From Bordetella petrii (GTDB lineage Bacteria; Pseudomonadota; Gammaproteobacteria; Burkholderiales; Burkholderiaceae_B), in contig NC_010170.1 of assembly GCF_000067205.1 (NCBI RefSeq), forward strand, positions 2,294,001 through 2,358,000: 64,000 bases of DNA, written 5' to 3'. A program made the translations under genes and the position numbers. Under the pieces are notes generated by a model. The model had not been told where the DNA came from, made no database searches, and worked only from the letters and a program-made list of their open reading frames with translations. Shown piece after piece: positions 34,088 through 45,741 of the stretch (positions within the stretch are counted from its first letter, which is position 1; every line of letters begins with the position of its first letter).

Positions 34088-35056
34088 ATGGCTGTGAGTG
34101 CAAGCAAGTGGTGGTGTGGCGTGGCGCTGGGCCTCGCGGCGTGCTGCGCCCAGGCGCAGTATCCCGAACGGGCGGTCACCATGATCGTGCCGTTTCCGCC
34201 GGGCGGCGTGGCCGATACCGTGGCGCGGCCCGTGGCTGATGCGCTGTCGCGCGAGCTGGGCCAGAGCGTGGTCATCGAGAACAAGGCCGGCGCCGGCGGC
34301 TCGGTGGGTATCGGGCAGGCGGCGCGCGCCACGCCCGACGGCTATACGGTGCTGATGAGCCTGTCGTCGATCTCGATCCTGCCCGAGGCCGACAAGATTC
34401 TGGGCCGCCAGGCCGCGTTCCGGCTCGACCAGTTCGTGCCCATTGCGCGCGTGACGGCCGACCCCACGGTGCTGATCGTGCGGGCCGATGCGCCGTGGAA
34501 AACCGTGCAGGAATTCGTGGCCGACGCCAAGCGCCGCCCCGGCGCCTTGAACTACGGCAGTTCGGGCATTTACGGCTCGATGCACGTGCCGATGGAAATG
34601 TTCAAGGGCGCGGCCGGCATCGACCTGACGCACGTGCCTTTCACTGGCGCCGGCCCGGCCGTGGCGGCCTTGCTGGGCGGGCAGGTCGATGCCATATCCA
34701 GCGGGCCTTCCAGCGTCGTGCCGCACATCCAGGCTGGCAAGCTGCGCGCCCTGGCGCATTGGGGCGACTCACAGTTGGCGGCGTTGCCGCAGGTGCCCAC
34801 GCTGGCTTCGCAAGGCTATGACGTCAAGTTCGTGCAATGGTCGGCGCTGTTCGTGCCGGCAGGCACGCCGGCGCAGGCGGTCGACCGCCTGCGCGAGGCG
34901 GCGCGCAAAGTGCTGAATGACCCCAAGCTGCAGCAGACCATTTTGTCGGCCGGCAGCCCGGTGCAATACATGGACGCGCCCGAGTTCGCCGCCTATTGGA
35001 AGACGGACGCCCAGGCCATGGCCACGGCGGTGCAGCGCATCGGCAAGGTGGAATAG
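34088..35056 (+). CDS. Bug-family (tripartite tricarboxylate transporter) substrate-binding protein
   Basis: The 322-residue product has a signal peptide ending CCAQAQ and the Bug signature YPERAVTMIVPFPPGGVADTV (in two parts) followed by VVIENKAGAGGSVG. Bug proteins bind carboxylates and other small solutes in the periplasm and are greatly expanded in Bordetella. No permease genes lie beside it. Upstream operators tie it to the divergent GntR gene. Confidence 0.92.
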   Translation: MAVSASKWWCGVALGLAACCAQAQYPERAVTMIVPFPPGGVADTVARPVADALSRELGQSVVIENKAGAGGSVGIGQAARATPDGYTVLMSLSSISILPEADKILGRQAAFRLDQFVPIARVTADPTVLIVRADAPWKTVQEFVADAKRRPGALNYGSSGIYGSMHVPMEMFKGAAGIDLTHVPFTGAGPAVAALLGGQVDAISSGPSSVVPHIQAGKLRALAHWGDSQLAALPQVPTLASQGYDVKFVQWSALFVPAGTPAQAVDRLREAARKVLNDPKLQQTILSAGSPVQYMDAPEFAAYWKTDAQAMATAVQRIGKVE

Positions 35057-35077
35057 CGGGGCTGGGCCGGTATTGGC

Positions 35078-37363
<2,286 letters not shown>

Positions 37364-37384
37364 GTTGCCGCCCCCAGGCCCGGA

Positions 37385-37588
37385 TCAGGTCGGGACTTTG
37401 CGCAGCATTTCCAGGCCAGTGTGGCCGCCGGCGATTTCGCGCAGGGCCGTAACCGTGGGCTTGTCTTTGCTGTCGATGCGCGGTGCGTGGCCCTGCGCCA
37501 GCTCGCGGGCGCGGTAGGTGGCGGCCAGCGTGAGCTTGAAGCGGTTGGGGACTTGGTTCAGACAGTCTTCGACGGTAATTCGGGCCAT
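37385..37588 (-). CDS. rpoZ: RNA polymerase omega subunit
   Basis: The 67-residue protein begins MARITVEDCLNQVPNRFKL and includes the AATYRARELAQG helix typical of omega, which stabilises the beta-prime subunit. The length is normal for betaproteobacteria. It lies between gmk (40 bases upstream) and spoT. Confidence 0.95.
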   Translation of the reverse strand: MARITVEDCLNQVPNRFKLTLAATYRARELAQGHAPRIDSKDKPTVTALREIAGGHTGLEMLRKVPT

Positions 37589-37628
37589 GGATTACACCTG
37601 GAACGTGCTGTGAAAAGGTTTGCTGGCG

Positions 37629-38261
37629 TCAGTGGGCCGCCGGAATGCCCAACTGCGCGAACAGCGGCGCGTGGCGGACGGCCTGAGACGAAAAGCGTAG
37701 CCGGGCGGCGCTGACGATTTGCGCAAGTTCCGCCAAAGCTACGCTAAATTCTTGATTAATAATAACATATTCGCATTCCGGCGCGTGCGCGATTTCCCCG
37801 CCGGCCGCCAGCAGGCGGCGCGCGATCACGGGCGGGGCATCCTGGCCGCGCGCCTTCAGGCGATGCTCGAGTTCTTCGATTGAAGGCGGCAGGATAAAAA
37901 TGCCGATGGCGTCGGGATAGCGCTGGCGCACCTGGCGCGCGCCCTGCCAGTCGATTTCCAGCAGCACGTCTCGGCCGTCGTGGGTGGCCTGGTCGATCAG
38001 GTCGCGCGGCGTGCCATAGAAATTGCCGTGCACCTCGGCCCATTCCAGCAGGGCCTGGCTCTGCCGCAGGGCCTCGAACTGCTCGAGGCTGATGAAGCGG
38101 TACTCGCGCCCATCGACTTCGCCCTTGCGCGGGGCGCGCGTGGTGCAGGACACCGACAGTACGAGCGATTTGTCGTGGTCGAGCAGGGCCTTGACCAGGC
38201 TGGACTTGCCGGCGCCACTGGGGGCGACGACCATGAAAACATTGCCGGGACGTTCGGACAT
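37629..38261 (-). CDS. gmk: Guanylate kinase
   Basis: The 210-residue enzyme phosphorylates GMP to GDP. It has a P-loop at 13-20 (APSGAGKS), the GMP-binding TTRAPRKGEVDGREYRFIS region (in part) and GNFYGTPRD. The ATG at 38261 gives the standard length; a longer upstream frame is antisense to the neighbouring SDR gene. It is the first gene of gmk-rpoZ-spoT. The 264 bases upstream include an A/T-rich stretch (38356-38402) suited to promoters for this gene and the divergent SDR. Confidence 0.94.
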   Translation of the reverse strand: MSERPGNVFMVVAPSGAGKSSLVKALLDHDKSLVLSVSCTTRAPRKGEVDGREYRFISLEQFEALRQSQALLEWAEVHGNFYGTPRDLIDQATHDGRDVLLEIDWQGARQVRQRYPDAIGIFILPPSIEELEHRLKARGQDAPPVIARRLLAAGGEIAHAPECEYVIINQEFSVALAELAQIVSAARLRFSSQAVRHAPLFAQLGIPAAH

Positions 38262-38525
38262 GGCGCGGACAGACAAACAGGTAAGACGCGAAGAATAGCA
38301 AATCGGCCGCCGCGATGGGCGCAGGCCGCCCGCGGGGCGTGCCGGGGCCAGGGAAAAATCTAATACCTTAAAGGAATAAGTAAATAAGAAATTAATATAT
38401 GACGAATGGTTGCGGATCTTGCGGGCAAAGATGGCTGGGGATCCCTGTTTCGTCATGCGTGCTTGCAACGTTTCGCGTGTGATTGCGTTAGGATTTCGCG
38501 GTTCAGTTTCACTGGGAGAAACCCG

Positions 38526-39296
38526 ATGCATTCGAATGAGCAAGCCGGCGCGAAAGTCGCCCTGGTCACCGGGGCCGGTACCGGCATCGGACGCGCCGTG
38601 GCGCTGGAATTCCTGGCCCAGGGCTACCGCGTGGTGCTGGCCGGACGCCGCCGCGACATGCTGGAGCAAACCCGCACCGCGGCGGGCGAAGACGGCGCGC
38701 GGGCGCTGGTGGTGCCCACCGACGTCAGCGATGAGCAGGCTGTGCGCGAGCTCTTCGACGAAACCCAGCGCGCCTATGGCCGCGTGGACGTGCTGTTCAA
38801 CAATGCCGGCCGCAATGCGCCGGCCGTGCCGATCGAAGACTTGCCGGTCGAGACCTGGCGCGAAGTGGTCGACGTCAACCTGACCGGCATGTTCCTGTGC
38901 GCCCAGGCCGCCATCCGGCTGATGAAAGCGCAGCAGCCCGGCGGCGGCCGCATCATCAACAACGGTTCGATCTCGGCGCACGCGCCACGGCCGTTTTCTA
39001 TTGCCTATACGGCCACCAAGCACGCGGTCACGGGGCTGACCAAGTCAATTTCACTCGATTGCCGCAGCTATGGCATTGCCTGCGGGCAGATCGACATCGG
39101 CAACGCCGCCACCGACATGACGCAGCGCATGGCGGCCGGCATTCTGCAGGCTGACGGCACCAAGCGCGTCGAACCCCGCATGGACGTCGCGCATGTCGCC
39201 CACGCGGTGGTATCCATGGCCAACCTGCCGCTGGATGCCAACGTGCAGTTCATGACCATCATGGCGACCAACATGCCGTTCGTGGGGCGTGGCTGA
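38526..39296 (+). CDS. Short-chain dehydrogenase/reductase
   Basis: The 256-residue NAD(P)-dependent oxidoreductase has TGAGTGIG at 15-22, NNAG at 92-95 and the Ser148-Tyr161-Lys165 triad. The substrate cannot be told from sequence. GGGAGAA precedes ATG 38526. It is divergent from gmk and convergent with the MFS gene, with no clear functional partner next to it. Confidence 0.87.
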   Translation: MHSNEQAGAKVALVTGAGTGIGRAVALEFLAQGYRVVLAGRRRDMLEQTRTAAGEDGARALVVPTDVSDEQAVRELFDETQRAYGRVDVLFNNAGRNAPAVPIEDLPVETWREVVDVNLTGMFLCAQAAIRLMKAQQPGGGRIINNGSISAHAPRPFSIAYTATKHAVTGLTKSISLDCRSYGIACGQIDIGNAATDMTQRMAAGILQADGTKRVEPRMDVAHVAHAVVSMANLPLDANVQFMTIMATNMPFVGRG

Positions 39297-39323
39297 GGCC
39301 GTTTTCCCACGGCGACACAACTT

Positions 39324-40802
39324 CTATTCGGACAATTTTCGCGGCAGCCATACCCAGGCGGCCAGTCCGAGCAGGAGCATCAGCATGCCGCCTGCGCCAC
39401 AGGCCAGATGCAGCCCCGAAAGAAAGGCTTCCTTGGCCTGCATCGCGGCTGCGTCTGTGATTCCGGGATGGCCCAAGGTCTCGCTCAAGGTTCCCGCCAC
39501 AGCCGGGCCGGACAGCCGAAACACCAGTGCCGCCAACGAGCCCAGCAAGGTAATGCCCAAGGCATTGCCGATCTCATTGCTGGTTTCCGCGATCGAGCCT
39601 GCCGCCCCGGCGCGCTCGCTCGGCACTGCCGACACGGCGATTTCAGCAACGAGGCTGAATGACAAACCATAGCCCACACCCGCGATCACCGTCGAACCCA
39701 CAAATGCGACGACTCCGGCCTCGGTGGTGGTGAACAGCAGCAGGAGCACGCCCACGCCGATCAGGGCATGCGTACCCACCAAGGCGGCCTTGCGTCCGAT
39801 GCGTTCAACGATGTGGCTGGTTCCTACGCAGGTGGCCGTCAGCACCACGGCCCCGGGCAAGGCCATCAGCGCTGCCGCGAAGACCTCATAGCCCAACACC
39901 GATTGCAGGTAGATGCCCGACAGATAGCCTGCCGCCGACCAGACCACCAGTGACAACAGCCCGGTCAAAATGGCGATCGAGAAGATCCGGTCCCTGAACA
40001 AGCTCAGATCCAGCAGCGGAAAGGCGATGTTCGTCTGCCGGCGCAGGAAAGCCGCCAGGGCGAGCAGGCCCGCCACCCCTGCGAGGGACTGCATCGGTGT
40101 AAAGCCCTCAGCCGCCGCGCTTTTGATTGAGTAGGTGAACAGCAGGATTCCGGCGAAGGACAGCAACAGGCTCGGCGCGTCGATGCGGCCGTAGGTGGTG
40201 GTGCGCACTTCGCGCAGCAGCACTGGCGCGGCCAGCAGGAAGACCAGCACCACGGGGACGTTGATCAGGAACACCGCACCCCAGTCGAAGCGCTGCAGCA
40301 GCAACCCGCCGATGATCGGTCCAATGGCAAATCCCGCCGCGAACGTGGCCGCGAAGATGCCGATGGCCTGGGCCCGCTGCCGCGGCTCAGGAAACAAGGC
40401 GCTGACAATGGCCAACCCCGAGGGCAGCAGGGTGGCGCCGCCCAGTCCCATCAGCGCGCGAAAGCCGATCACGCCGGCGGGTGTCGTGGAATACGCCACG
40501 CCCAAAGAGCCCAGCCCGAAAATCACGGCCCCGCCCATTATCAACTTCAGCCGTCCATAGCGGTCGCCGATGTTGCCGAAGGTGATGAGCAAAGAACCGA
40601 CGACAAACCCGTAGATATCCAGAATCCAGAGCGCCTGGTCCGCCGTTGGCAGAATCGCGGCGGTCACGCGCGGCATAGCCAGGTACAGGACAGAGCCGTC
40701 CATCGCCACTAGCAGCACCAGGGCGAGAACGGTCAAAAGCCCCATCCATGCCTTACGGCTGGCGGGTTGTGGAAGTGAAAGCCTGTGGGGAGTCATAGTC
40801 AT
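39324..40802 (-). CDS. MFS drug exporter, DHA2 (14-segment) family
   Basis: The 492-residue inner-membrane protein has about fourteen predicted membrane segments and motif A-like GDRYGRLKLIMGG after segment two, with the VLYLAMPRVTAAI pattern of DHA2/SmvA-type proton antiporters. Such proteins export cationic compounds and dyes. It is divergent from a TetR gene with a clear operator between them, the usual arrangement for an inducible exporter. Confidence 0.88.
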   Translation of the reverse strand: MTMTPHRLSLPQPASRKAWMGLLTVLALVLLVAMDGSVLYLAMPRVTAAILPTADQALWILDIYGFVVGSLLITFGNIGDRYGRLKLIMGGAVIFGLGSLGVAYSTTPAGVIGFRALMGLGGATLLPSGLAIVSALFPEPRQRAQAIGIFAATFAAGFAIGPIIGGLLLQRFDWGAVFLINVPVVLVFLLAAPVLLREVRTTTYGRIDAPSLLLSFAGILLFTYSIKSAAAEGFTPMQSLAGVAGLLALAAFLRRQTNIAFPLLDLSLFRDRIFSIAILTGLLSLVVWSAAGYLSGIYLQSVLGYEVFAAALMALPGAVVLTATCVGTSHIVERIGRKAALVGTHALIGVGVLLLLFTTTEAGVVAFVGSTVIAGVGYGLSFSLVAEIAVSAVPSERAGAAGSIAETSNEIGNALGITLLGSLAALVFRLSGPAVAGTLSETLGHPGITDAAAMQAKEAFLSGLHLACGAGGMLMLLLGLAAWVWLPRKLSE

Positions 40803-40859
40803 GGTCCGGGTGTGGACGCCACTCGGTTGCCTGCCGGGCCGCGATCCAATATACTAAAA

Positions 40860-40882
40860 GTAACTTACGGATGGTAAGTTAC
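40860..40882. promoter_or_regulatory. TetR operator between exporter and regulator
   Basis: GTAACTTAC (40860-40868) and GTAAGTTAC (40874-40882) form a perfect 9-bp inverted repeat around GGATG, with A/T flanks. It is central in the 95-base divergent gap, 15 bases before the TetR start and 57 before the MFS start. Confidence 0.75.
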
Positions 40883-40897
40883 CTTTGGTATATAGCA

Positions 40898-41533
40898 ATG
40901 TCAACCCTTCCGAAAATTCCTCCCGCCTCCAAGGGCTCCGTCCGCCGCCGCCTGTCCAGGGATGAACGGCTGCGCCAGCTACTCGATGTGTCCTGGCAAT
41001 TGATCCGGACTGAAGGCACGGATGCGTTGACGCTGGGGCGGCTGGCCGACGAAGCAGGAGTCACTAAGCCGGTTGTCTATGACCACTTCGGCACCCGCAA
41101 TGGACTGCTGGCAGCGCTCTACCAGGATTTCGATGTGCGCCAGACGGCTGTGATCGACGCAGCTATCGCTGGCAGCAAGGCCACGTTGCAGGACAAGGCC
41201 CGCGTCATTGCCGGCAGCTATGTCGAATGCGTGCTGACCCAGGGGCGGGAGATGCCCGGCGTATTGGCCGCGCTCAGTGGCTCGCCGGAGCTGGCGGTGA
41301 TCAAGCGGCAATACCAGCAGGCGTTCATCGAGAAGTGCCGGCGAATCCTTGAACCCTTCGCCGGTGCGCGGGGCGTGTCGATGGCAAGCCTGTGGGCGAT
41401 GTTGGGCGCGGCCGAGGGGCTGTCTCAGGCGGCGGCAGTGGGCGACCTCAGCGAAGAGCAGGCGCGGGACGAGTTGGCGCAAACCATTCTGGCGATGGTC
41501 GAGCGCAGCAAACTCACGCCTGACTCCAACTGA
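40898..41533 (+). CDS. TetR-family repressor
   Basis: The 211-residue protein has an N-terminal helix-turn-helix (about 27-72, TLGRLADEAGVTKPVVYDHF) and an all-helical ligand domain. The ATG at 40898 is preferred because ATG 40871 would lie inside the operator. It probably represses the divergent MFS exporter and itself. Confidence 0.87.
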   Translation: MSTLPKIPPASKGSVRRRLSRDERLRQLLDVSWQLIRTEGTDALTLGRLADEAGVTKPVVYDHFGTRNGLLAALYQDFDVRQTAVIDAAIAGSKATLQDKARVIAGSYVECVLTQGREMPGVLAALSGSPELAVIKRQYQQAFIEKCRRILEPFAGARGVSMASLWAMLGAAEGLSQAAAVGDLSEEQARDELAQTILAMVERSKLTPDSN

Positions 41534-41604
41534 GTCAGTGAATGAACCTTGCGGTATCGAGCCTTGGCGTAGCCCGGTGAACTGCGGTACTGGCGTCACC
41601 GCGA

Positions 41605-41637
41605 AACAAAAAAAGCGCCCGCGGGCGCTTTTTTGTT
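41605..41637. terminator. Bidirectional terminator
   Basis: AAAAAAGCGCCC-GC-GGGCGCTTTTTT, with further AAC/GTT pairing, is flanked by A on one side and T on the other, so it works on both strands. It separates the convergent TetR and NlpC/P60 genes. Confidence 0.9.
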
Positions 41638-41653
41638 GGAACGGCAGCGCTGC

Positions 41654-42262
41654 TTATTGCGCGGTGTCGGCCGAGGCCACCAGATGGCCCTGCGCCCCGG
41701 AGGGGGCGGTGTCCAGGTAGCGGCGCGCGGTAACGTAGTGGCGCGACCAGTAGACGTTGTCGAGGTTGTCGATGCGTACGCTGGAGCCGCGCGTGGGGGC
41801 ATGCACGAATTGGCCCTGGCCGATATAAATGCCCACGTGCGATACGCCGCCGCGCCGGCGCGTGGCGAAAAATACCAGGTCGCCCGGCTTGAGGTGTTTC
41901 TTGCTGACCGCGCTGCCGGCCTGGCGCTGCGCGCGCGCCGTGCGGGGCAGTTCGACACCGGCGATTTCACGGTATACGAATTGGGTAAGGCCGCTGCAAT
42001 CGAACCCGCCGTCGGGATCTTCGCCGCCCCAGACATAGGGGGTACCCAGCGCATCCAGACCGGCGCGCACGACCATTTCGGGCAGGGACGGAACGGTAAG
42101 CGGATCGATGAGGCGCAGACCCTTCAACGACGCCAAGGCGTCGGTGGCTATGGTGGCGTGAGCGGGGGGGGACCAGGACAGGCCTGCTGCCAGTAGAGGC
42201 GCGGCCAGGAATGCGGATAAAGCGGACAGGGCAGGACGGACTTTTCGCGTCGGGGGAGTCAT
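41654..42262 (-). CDS. NlpC/P60 (C40) peptidoglycan hydrolase
   Basis: The 202-residue exported protein has a signal peptide ending near AHATIA and a C-terminal NlpC/P60 domain with Cys89 (DCSGL), His142 (GGVSHVGIYIG) and His154 (FVHAP). It cuts peptide cross-links in murein in the periplasm. Length is typical of small single-domain members. Confidence 0.9.
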   Translation of the reverse strand: MTPPTRKVRPALSALSAFLAAPLLAAGLSWSPPAHATIATDALASLKGLRLIDPLTVPSLPEMVVRAGLDALGTPYVWGGEDPDGGFDCSGLTQFVYREIAGVELPRTARAQRQAGSAVSKKHLKPGDLVFFATRRRGGVSHVGIYIGQGQFVHAPTRGSSVRIDNLDNVYWSRHYVTARRYLDTAPSGAQGHLVASADTAQ

Positions 42263-42504
42263 TGCGACACTTCAGAATTCGGAGCGGGCGGGGTGGCTGA
42301 CTGCGTCGAGCCGGCGAAAATGTGGCGCTAATACAACGAGGCCACACGGCATTCTACAGGATTGACGTTTCTTTGCACTTACGGGTTATTACTAGGCGAT
42401 GACTGAAAATGGCGCCGGCTTGATGGGTCGCAAAGGGCGTCATGGCCTTGCGGCATAATCGGAAGCAGCCTGCCGCCGGCATGCCGCCTTACCGGAATCG
42501 CAAT

Positions 42505-44001
42505 ATGACAGTTGACTTTTTGGCCGCTTCTATACGTAGCCCCGAGCCGCTGGGCTTCGAGCGATTCGACCAGGCCCAGGCGGCGGTCGAGCGGCTGACC
42601 GAAATCTACGGACGCAACACCGCGTATATCCGCGCCGCGTTCCAGGACGTGGTCAATGGGCGCGACCTGCCGGGGCCGGTACGGGCGTGTTACCCGGCTA
42701 TTCGCATCGCCGTCGACACCTATGACCCCATCGACACCCGCCTGTCGTTCGGCCACGTGGCCGAGCCGGGCATCTACCAGACCACCGTCACCCAGCCGGC
42801 GCTGTTTCGCGACTATTACCTGGAACAGATCGGGCTGCTGCTGCAGAACCACGGCGTGGCGGTCGAGGTGGGGGAGTCTGAATCGCCCATTCCCCTGCAT
42901 TTCGCCTTTCCCGAGGGCGCCTATGTCGAGGGCGAGCGGCTGGAAGGCATGCGCCGGCCGCTGCGCGATTTGTTCGACGTGCCCGACCTGGCCGTAACCG
43001 ACGACGCCATCGTCAACGGCTCGTGGCGCGGGCGCGAGGGCGAACCGCGCCCTCTGGCGCCGTTCACGGCGCCGCGGGTCGATTATTCGCTGCATCGCCT
43101 GCAGCACTATACGGCCACGGCGCCAGCGTATTTCCAGAACTTCGTGCTGTTCACCAACTACCAGTTCTATGTCGATGAGTTCTGCGCGCGGGCCCGGGCC
43201 CTGATGGCCAGCGGCAGCGGCGACTACGACGCGCTGGTCGAGCCTGGCAATCGCGTCACCCGCCGCGGCGACAATGCGCCGCCGCCGGTGCCGGCCGGAG
43301 GGCTGCGCCTGCCGCAGATGCCGGCCTACCACCTGGTGCGGCCGAATCATTCCGGCATTACGTTGGTGAACATCGGTGTGGGGCCCTCCAACGCCAAGAC
43401 CATTACCGATCACATTGCTGTGCTGCGCCCCCATGCCTGGCTGATGCTGGGCCATTGCGCCGGCCTGCGCGACTCGCAGCGGCTGGGCGACTACGTGCTG
43501 GCGCATGGCTACGTGCGTGAAGACCATGTGCTGGATGACGACTTGCCCACCTGGGTGCCCGTGCCGCCGCTGGCCGAGGTGCAGGTGGCGCTGGAGCAGG
43601 CCGTGGAAGAGGTGGCCGGCCTGTCGGGCTGGGAACTCAAGCGCATCATGCGCACCGGCACGGTCGCCAGCATCGACAACCGCAACTGGGAACTGCGCGA
43701 CCATAACGAACTGGTGCAGCGCTTTACCCAGTCGCGCGCCATTGCGCTCGACATGGAATCGGCCACCATCGCGGCCAACGGCTTTCGTTTTCGCGTGCCC
43801 TACGGAACCTTGCTGTGTGTGTCCGACAAACCTCTGCACGGCGAACTGAAGCTGCCCGGCATGGCCAGCGCGTTTTATCGCGACCAAGTCAACCAGCACC
43901 TGGAAATCGGCATCCGGGCACTGGAACGCCTGCGCGACATGCCCCCGGAGCGGCTGCACTCGCGCAAGCTGCGAACTTTCATGGAAACGGCGTTTCAATA
44001 G
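42505..44001 (+). CDS. amn: AMP nucleosidase
   Basis: The enzyme cleaves AMP to adenine and ribose-5-phosphate. The 498-residue reading has the N-terminal Amn domain (SFGHVAEPGIYQTTVTQP, LFRDYYLEQ) and the C-terminal nucleoside-phosphorylase fold (GVGPSNAKTITDH, ALDMESATIAANG, LCVSDKPLHGE). ATG 42505 is chosen near the family start; ATG 42442 would add 21 basic residues. Its stop codon is the first base of the hipBA operator region. Confidence 0.9.
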   Translation: MTVDFLAASIRSPEPLGFERFDQAQAAVERLTEIYGRNTAYIRAAFQDVVNGRDLPGPVRACYPAIRIAVDTYDPIDTRLSFGHVAEPGIYQTTVTQPALFRDYYLEQIGLLLQNHGVAVEVGESESPIPLHFAFPEGAYVEGERLEGMRRPLRDLFDVPDLAVTDDAIVNGSWRGREGEPRPLAPFTAPRVDYSLHRLQHYTATAPAYFQNFVLFTNYQFYVDEFCARARALMASGSGDYDALVEPGNRVTRRGDNAPPPVPAGGLRLPQMPAYHLVRPNHSGITLVNIGVGPSNAKTITDHIAVLRPHAWLMLGHCAGLRDSQRLGDYVLAHGYVREDHVLDDDLPTWVPVPPLAEVQVALEQAVEEVAGLSGWELKRIMRTGTVASIDNRNWELRDHNELVQRFTQSRAIALDMESATIAANGFRFRVPYGTLLCVSDKPLHGELKLPGMASAFYRDQVNQHLEIGIRALERLRDMPPERLHSRKLRTFMETAFQ

Positions 44002-44043
44002 GCATTAAAGTAGTTATTTTGATATAAATACTACTTTAGTGCC
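44001..44043. promoter_or_regulatory. hipBA operator 1
   Basis: GGCATTAAAGTAGT and ACTACTTTAGTGCC are 14-base arms with one mismatch, separated by 15 A/T-rich bases. It has the same arms, spacer and total length (43) as operator 2, with centres 64 bases apart. It begins in the last base of the amn stop codon. Confidence 0.78.
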
Positions 44044-44064
44044 TTGTCGTCCCGGCGATTTCAT

Positions 44065-44107
44065 GGCAATATAGTAGTACGTTTTTATTAAAAACTACTT
44101 TATTGCC
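44065..44107. promoter_or_regulatory. hipBA operator 2
   Basis: GGCAATATAGTAGT and ACTACTTTATTGCC are 14-base arms with one mismatch around 15 A/T-rich bases. It ends on the base before the hipB ATG and leaves no Shine-Dalgarno sequence, so the promoter and operator occupy the leader and the message may be leaderless. Confidence 0.78.
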
Positions 44108-44407
44108 ATGAAAACCCTGCCTGCCATTGCCGAGACCCTGCGCAACCGTCTGCGCGAGCAGGGCATGACCCAGGCCAGCCTGCGCGATGCCGCGGGCATC
44201 GCGCAGCGCACGCTGACCAATGTGCTCAGCGGCGAGCAAGACTTCAAGGTCAGCACATTGCTGGCGCTGGCCGACCGCCTGGGCCTGGAAATGATCCTGG
44301 TGCCCAAGGGCGCCGCCGCGGCCGTCGATGCCGGGGCCACCGTCAAGCCCAAGGTGCCCACGCGCATCGAGGTGGCGCGCCGCCTTGCCAGAGAGGCAGC
44401 CGAATGA
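44108..44407 (+). CDS. hipB: HipB-like antitoxin (XRE helix-turn-helix)
   Basis: The 99-residue DNA-binding protein has an XRE helix-turn-helix at about 15-68 (MTQASLRDAAGIAQRTLTNV) and an alanine- and lysine-rich C-terminal tail. As in other hipBA pairs, it should neutralise the HipA kinase and repress the operon. The two 43-bp operators directly upstream fit autoregulation. Its stop overlaps the hipA start (ATGA). Confidence 0.88.
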   Translation: MKTLPAIAETLRNRLREQGMTQASLRDAAGIAQRTLTNVLSGEQDFKVSTLLALADRLGLEMILVPKGAAAAVDAGATVKPKVPTRIEVARRLAREAAE

Positions 44408-45741
44408 ACGTTCAGGCCCTGGCCATTTTCATCGGCGCCTTGCGTGCAGGCGTGCTGTTTCGCTACAGCATGCCGGGGGCCGAGGTCGTTACCCGGTTCG
44501 TGGCTGACGACGCCTTCGCCCGCCGGGCCGATGCGCCGGTCGTGTCGGCGGCTTACCTGGCCGAATCGCCCGCCGACCAGGCGGCGTTCTGGGCCGACGT
44601 GCGCAGCGAGCCGCTCAACGGCCGCTATTCGCCGCAAAACGGCTGGCTGCTGCCGGCATTCTTCCAGAACCTGTTGCCTGAAGGGGTGTTCCGCGACCAT
44701 GTGGCGCGCATCCGCGGCTGCGACCCGAAAGACCACTTCGAAATGCTGGCGGCTTGTGGTGCCGACTTGCCGGGCAACATCTATGCGCGGCCGGTGGAAC
44801 TGTCGCGCGACGCGCTGGCGCATTACGTCACGCAAGACCAGGACGCGCTCGAAATGACGGTCACCGCCGACCCCATGGAGCAGGGCGTTTCGCTGTCGGG
44901 CGTGCAGCCCAAGCTGGGCGTCATCAAGCAGGGTGAAAGGTATGTGGGGCGAACCCGCGATCACGACACCCACATCATCGCCAAACTGCCGGTGGTGGGC
45001 CAGCCATTGCTGCCGGAACTCGAAGACCTGTCGCTGCGGCTGGCCCAGGCCGCCGGCGTGGATATCTGCCACGCCTATCTCGAACCGCTGGAAAACCTGG
45101 CGGCCGAGCACGGCTACGACCTGGGCGACGCCGATGCGCGTACCCGCTTCCTGGCGGTGGTGCGCTACGACCGCGAGCCGGGACGCCGCGTCCATTGCGA
45201 AGATTTTGCCCAGATCCTGGGCGCCATGCCCGAAGAAAAATACCGGGCCGCCACTTACCTGGACGTGGCGGCGGTGCTGCTGGCGTTCGATTCGCTGGGC
45301 GAGCCTGCTGTGCACGAGTTGCTGCGCCGCATGGTGGTCAACGAAATGCTGGGCAACCCCGACATGCACCTGAAGAACCTGGGCCTGGTGTATTCCGATG
45401 GCAAGACGCCGCGCCTTGCGCCGGCGTACGACATCGTGGGCTATGCGGCCTACCATGCCTGCCAGGGCCACGCGCTGCATATCGTGCCGCCGGCCATGCA
45501 GCCGCGTCGCACGGGGCGGGACGCAGGCGCCAAGCCCGGCCTGTCGCCGGCCATGCTGCGGGCGTTTTGCGCCGGCCTGGGTATTCCCGAAAAACCGGCG
45601 GCCAGGGTGGTGGCCGATTGCGTCAAGGCCGCGCATGCGCAATGGCCCGCCCTGATCGCCGCCTCATCCCTCACCGCGCGCCAACAGCAGAATCTGCTGG
45701 CGCATTTCCACGCGCACCCAATGGTGAAATCGGTGCGCTAG
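44404..45741 (+). CDS. hipA: HipA-like serine/threonine kinase toxin
   Basis: The 445-residue product has a HipA N-terminal domain and kinase core: SLSGVQPKL at 163-171, IIAK at 191-194 and the catalytic NPDMHLKN with Asp320, then the metal-binding AYD (Asp343). HipA of E. coli phosphorylates glutamyl-tRNA synthetase and promotes persistence; the target here is unknown. Key residues are intact, so it is probably active. It is coupled to hipB. Confidence 0.9.
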   Translation: MNVQALAIFIGALRAGVLFRYSMPGAEVVTRFVADDAFARRADAPVVSAAYLAESPADQAAFWADVRSEPLNGRYSPQNGWLLPAFFQNLLPEGVFRDHVARIRGCDPKDHFEMLAACGADLPGNIYARPVELSRDALAHYVTQDQDALEMTVTADPMEQGVSLSGVQPKLGVIKQGERYVGRTRDHDTHIIAKLPVVGQPLLPELEDLSLRLAQAAGVDICHAYLEPLENLAAEHGYDLGDADARTRFLAVVRYDREPGRRVHCEDFAQILGAMPEEKYRAATYLDVAAVLLAFDSLGEPAVHELLRRMVVNEMLGNPDMHLKNLGLVYSDGKTPRLAPAYDIVGYAAYHACQGHALHIVPPAMQPRRTGRDAGAKPGLSPAMLRAFCAGLGIPEKPAARVVADCVKAAHAQWPALIAASSLTARQQQNLLAHFHAHPMVKSVR

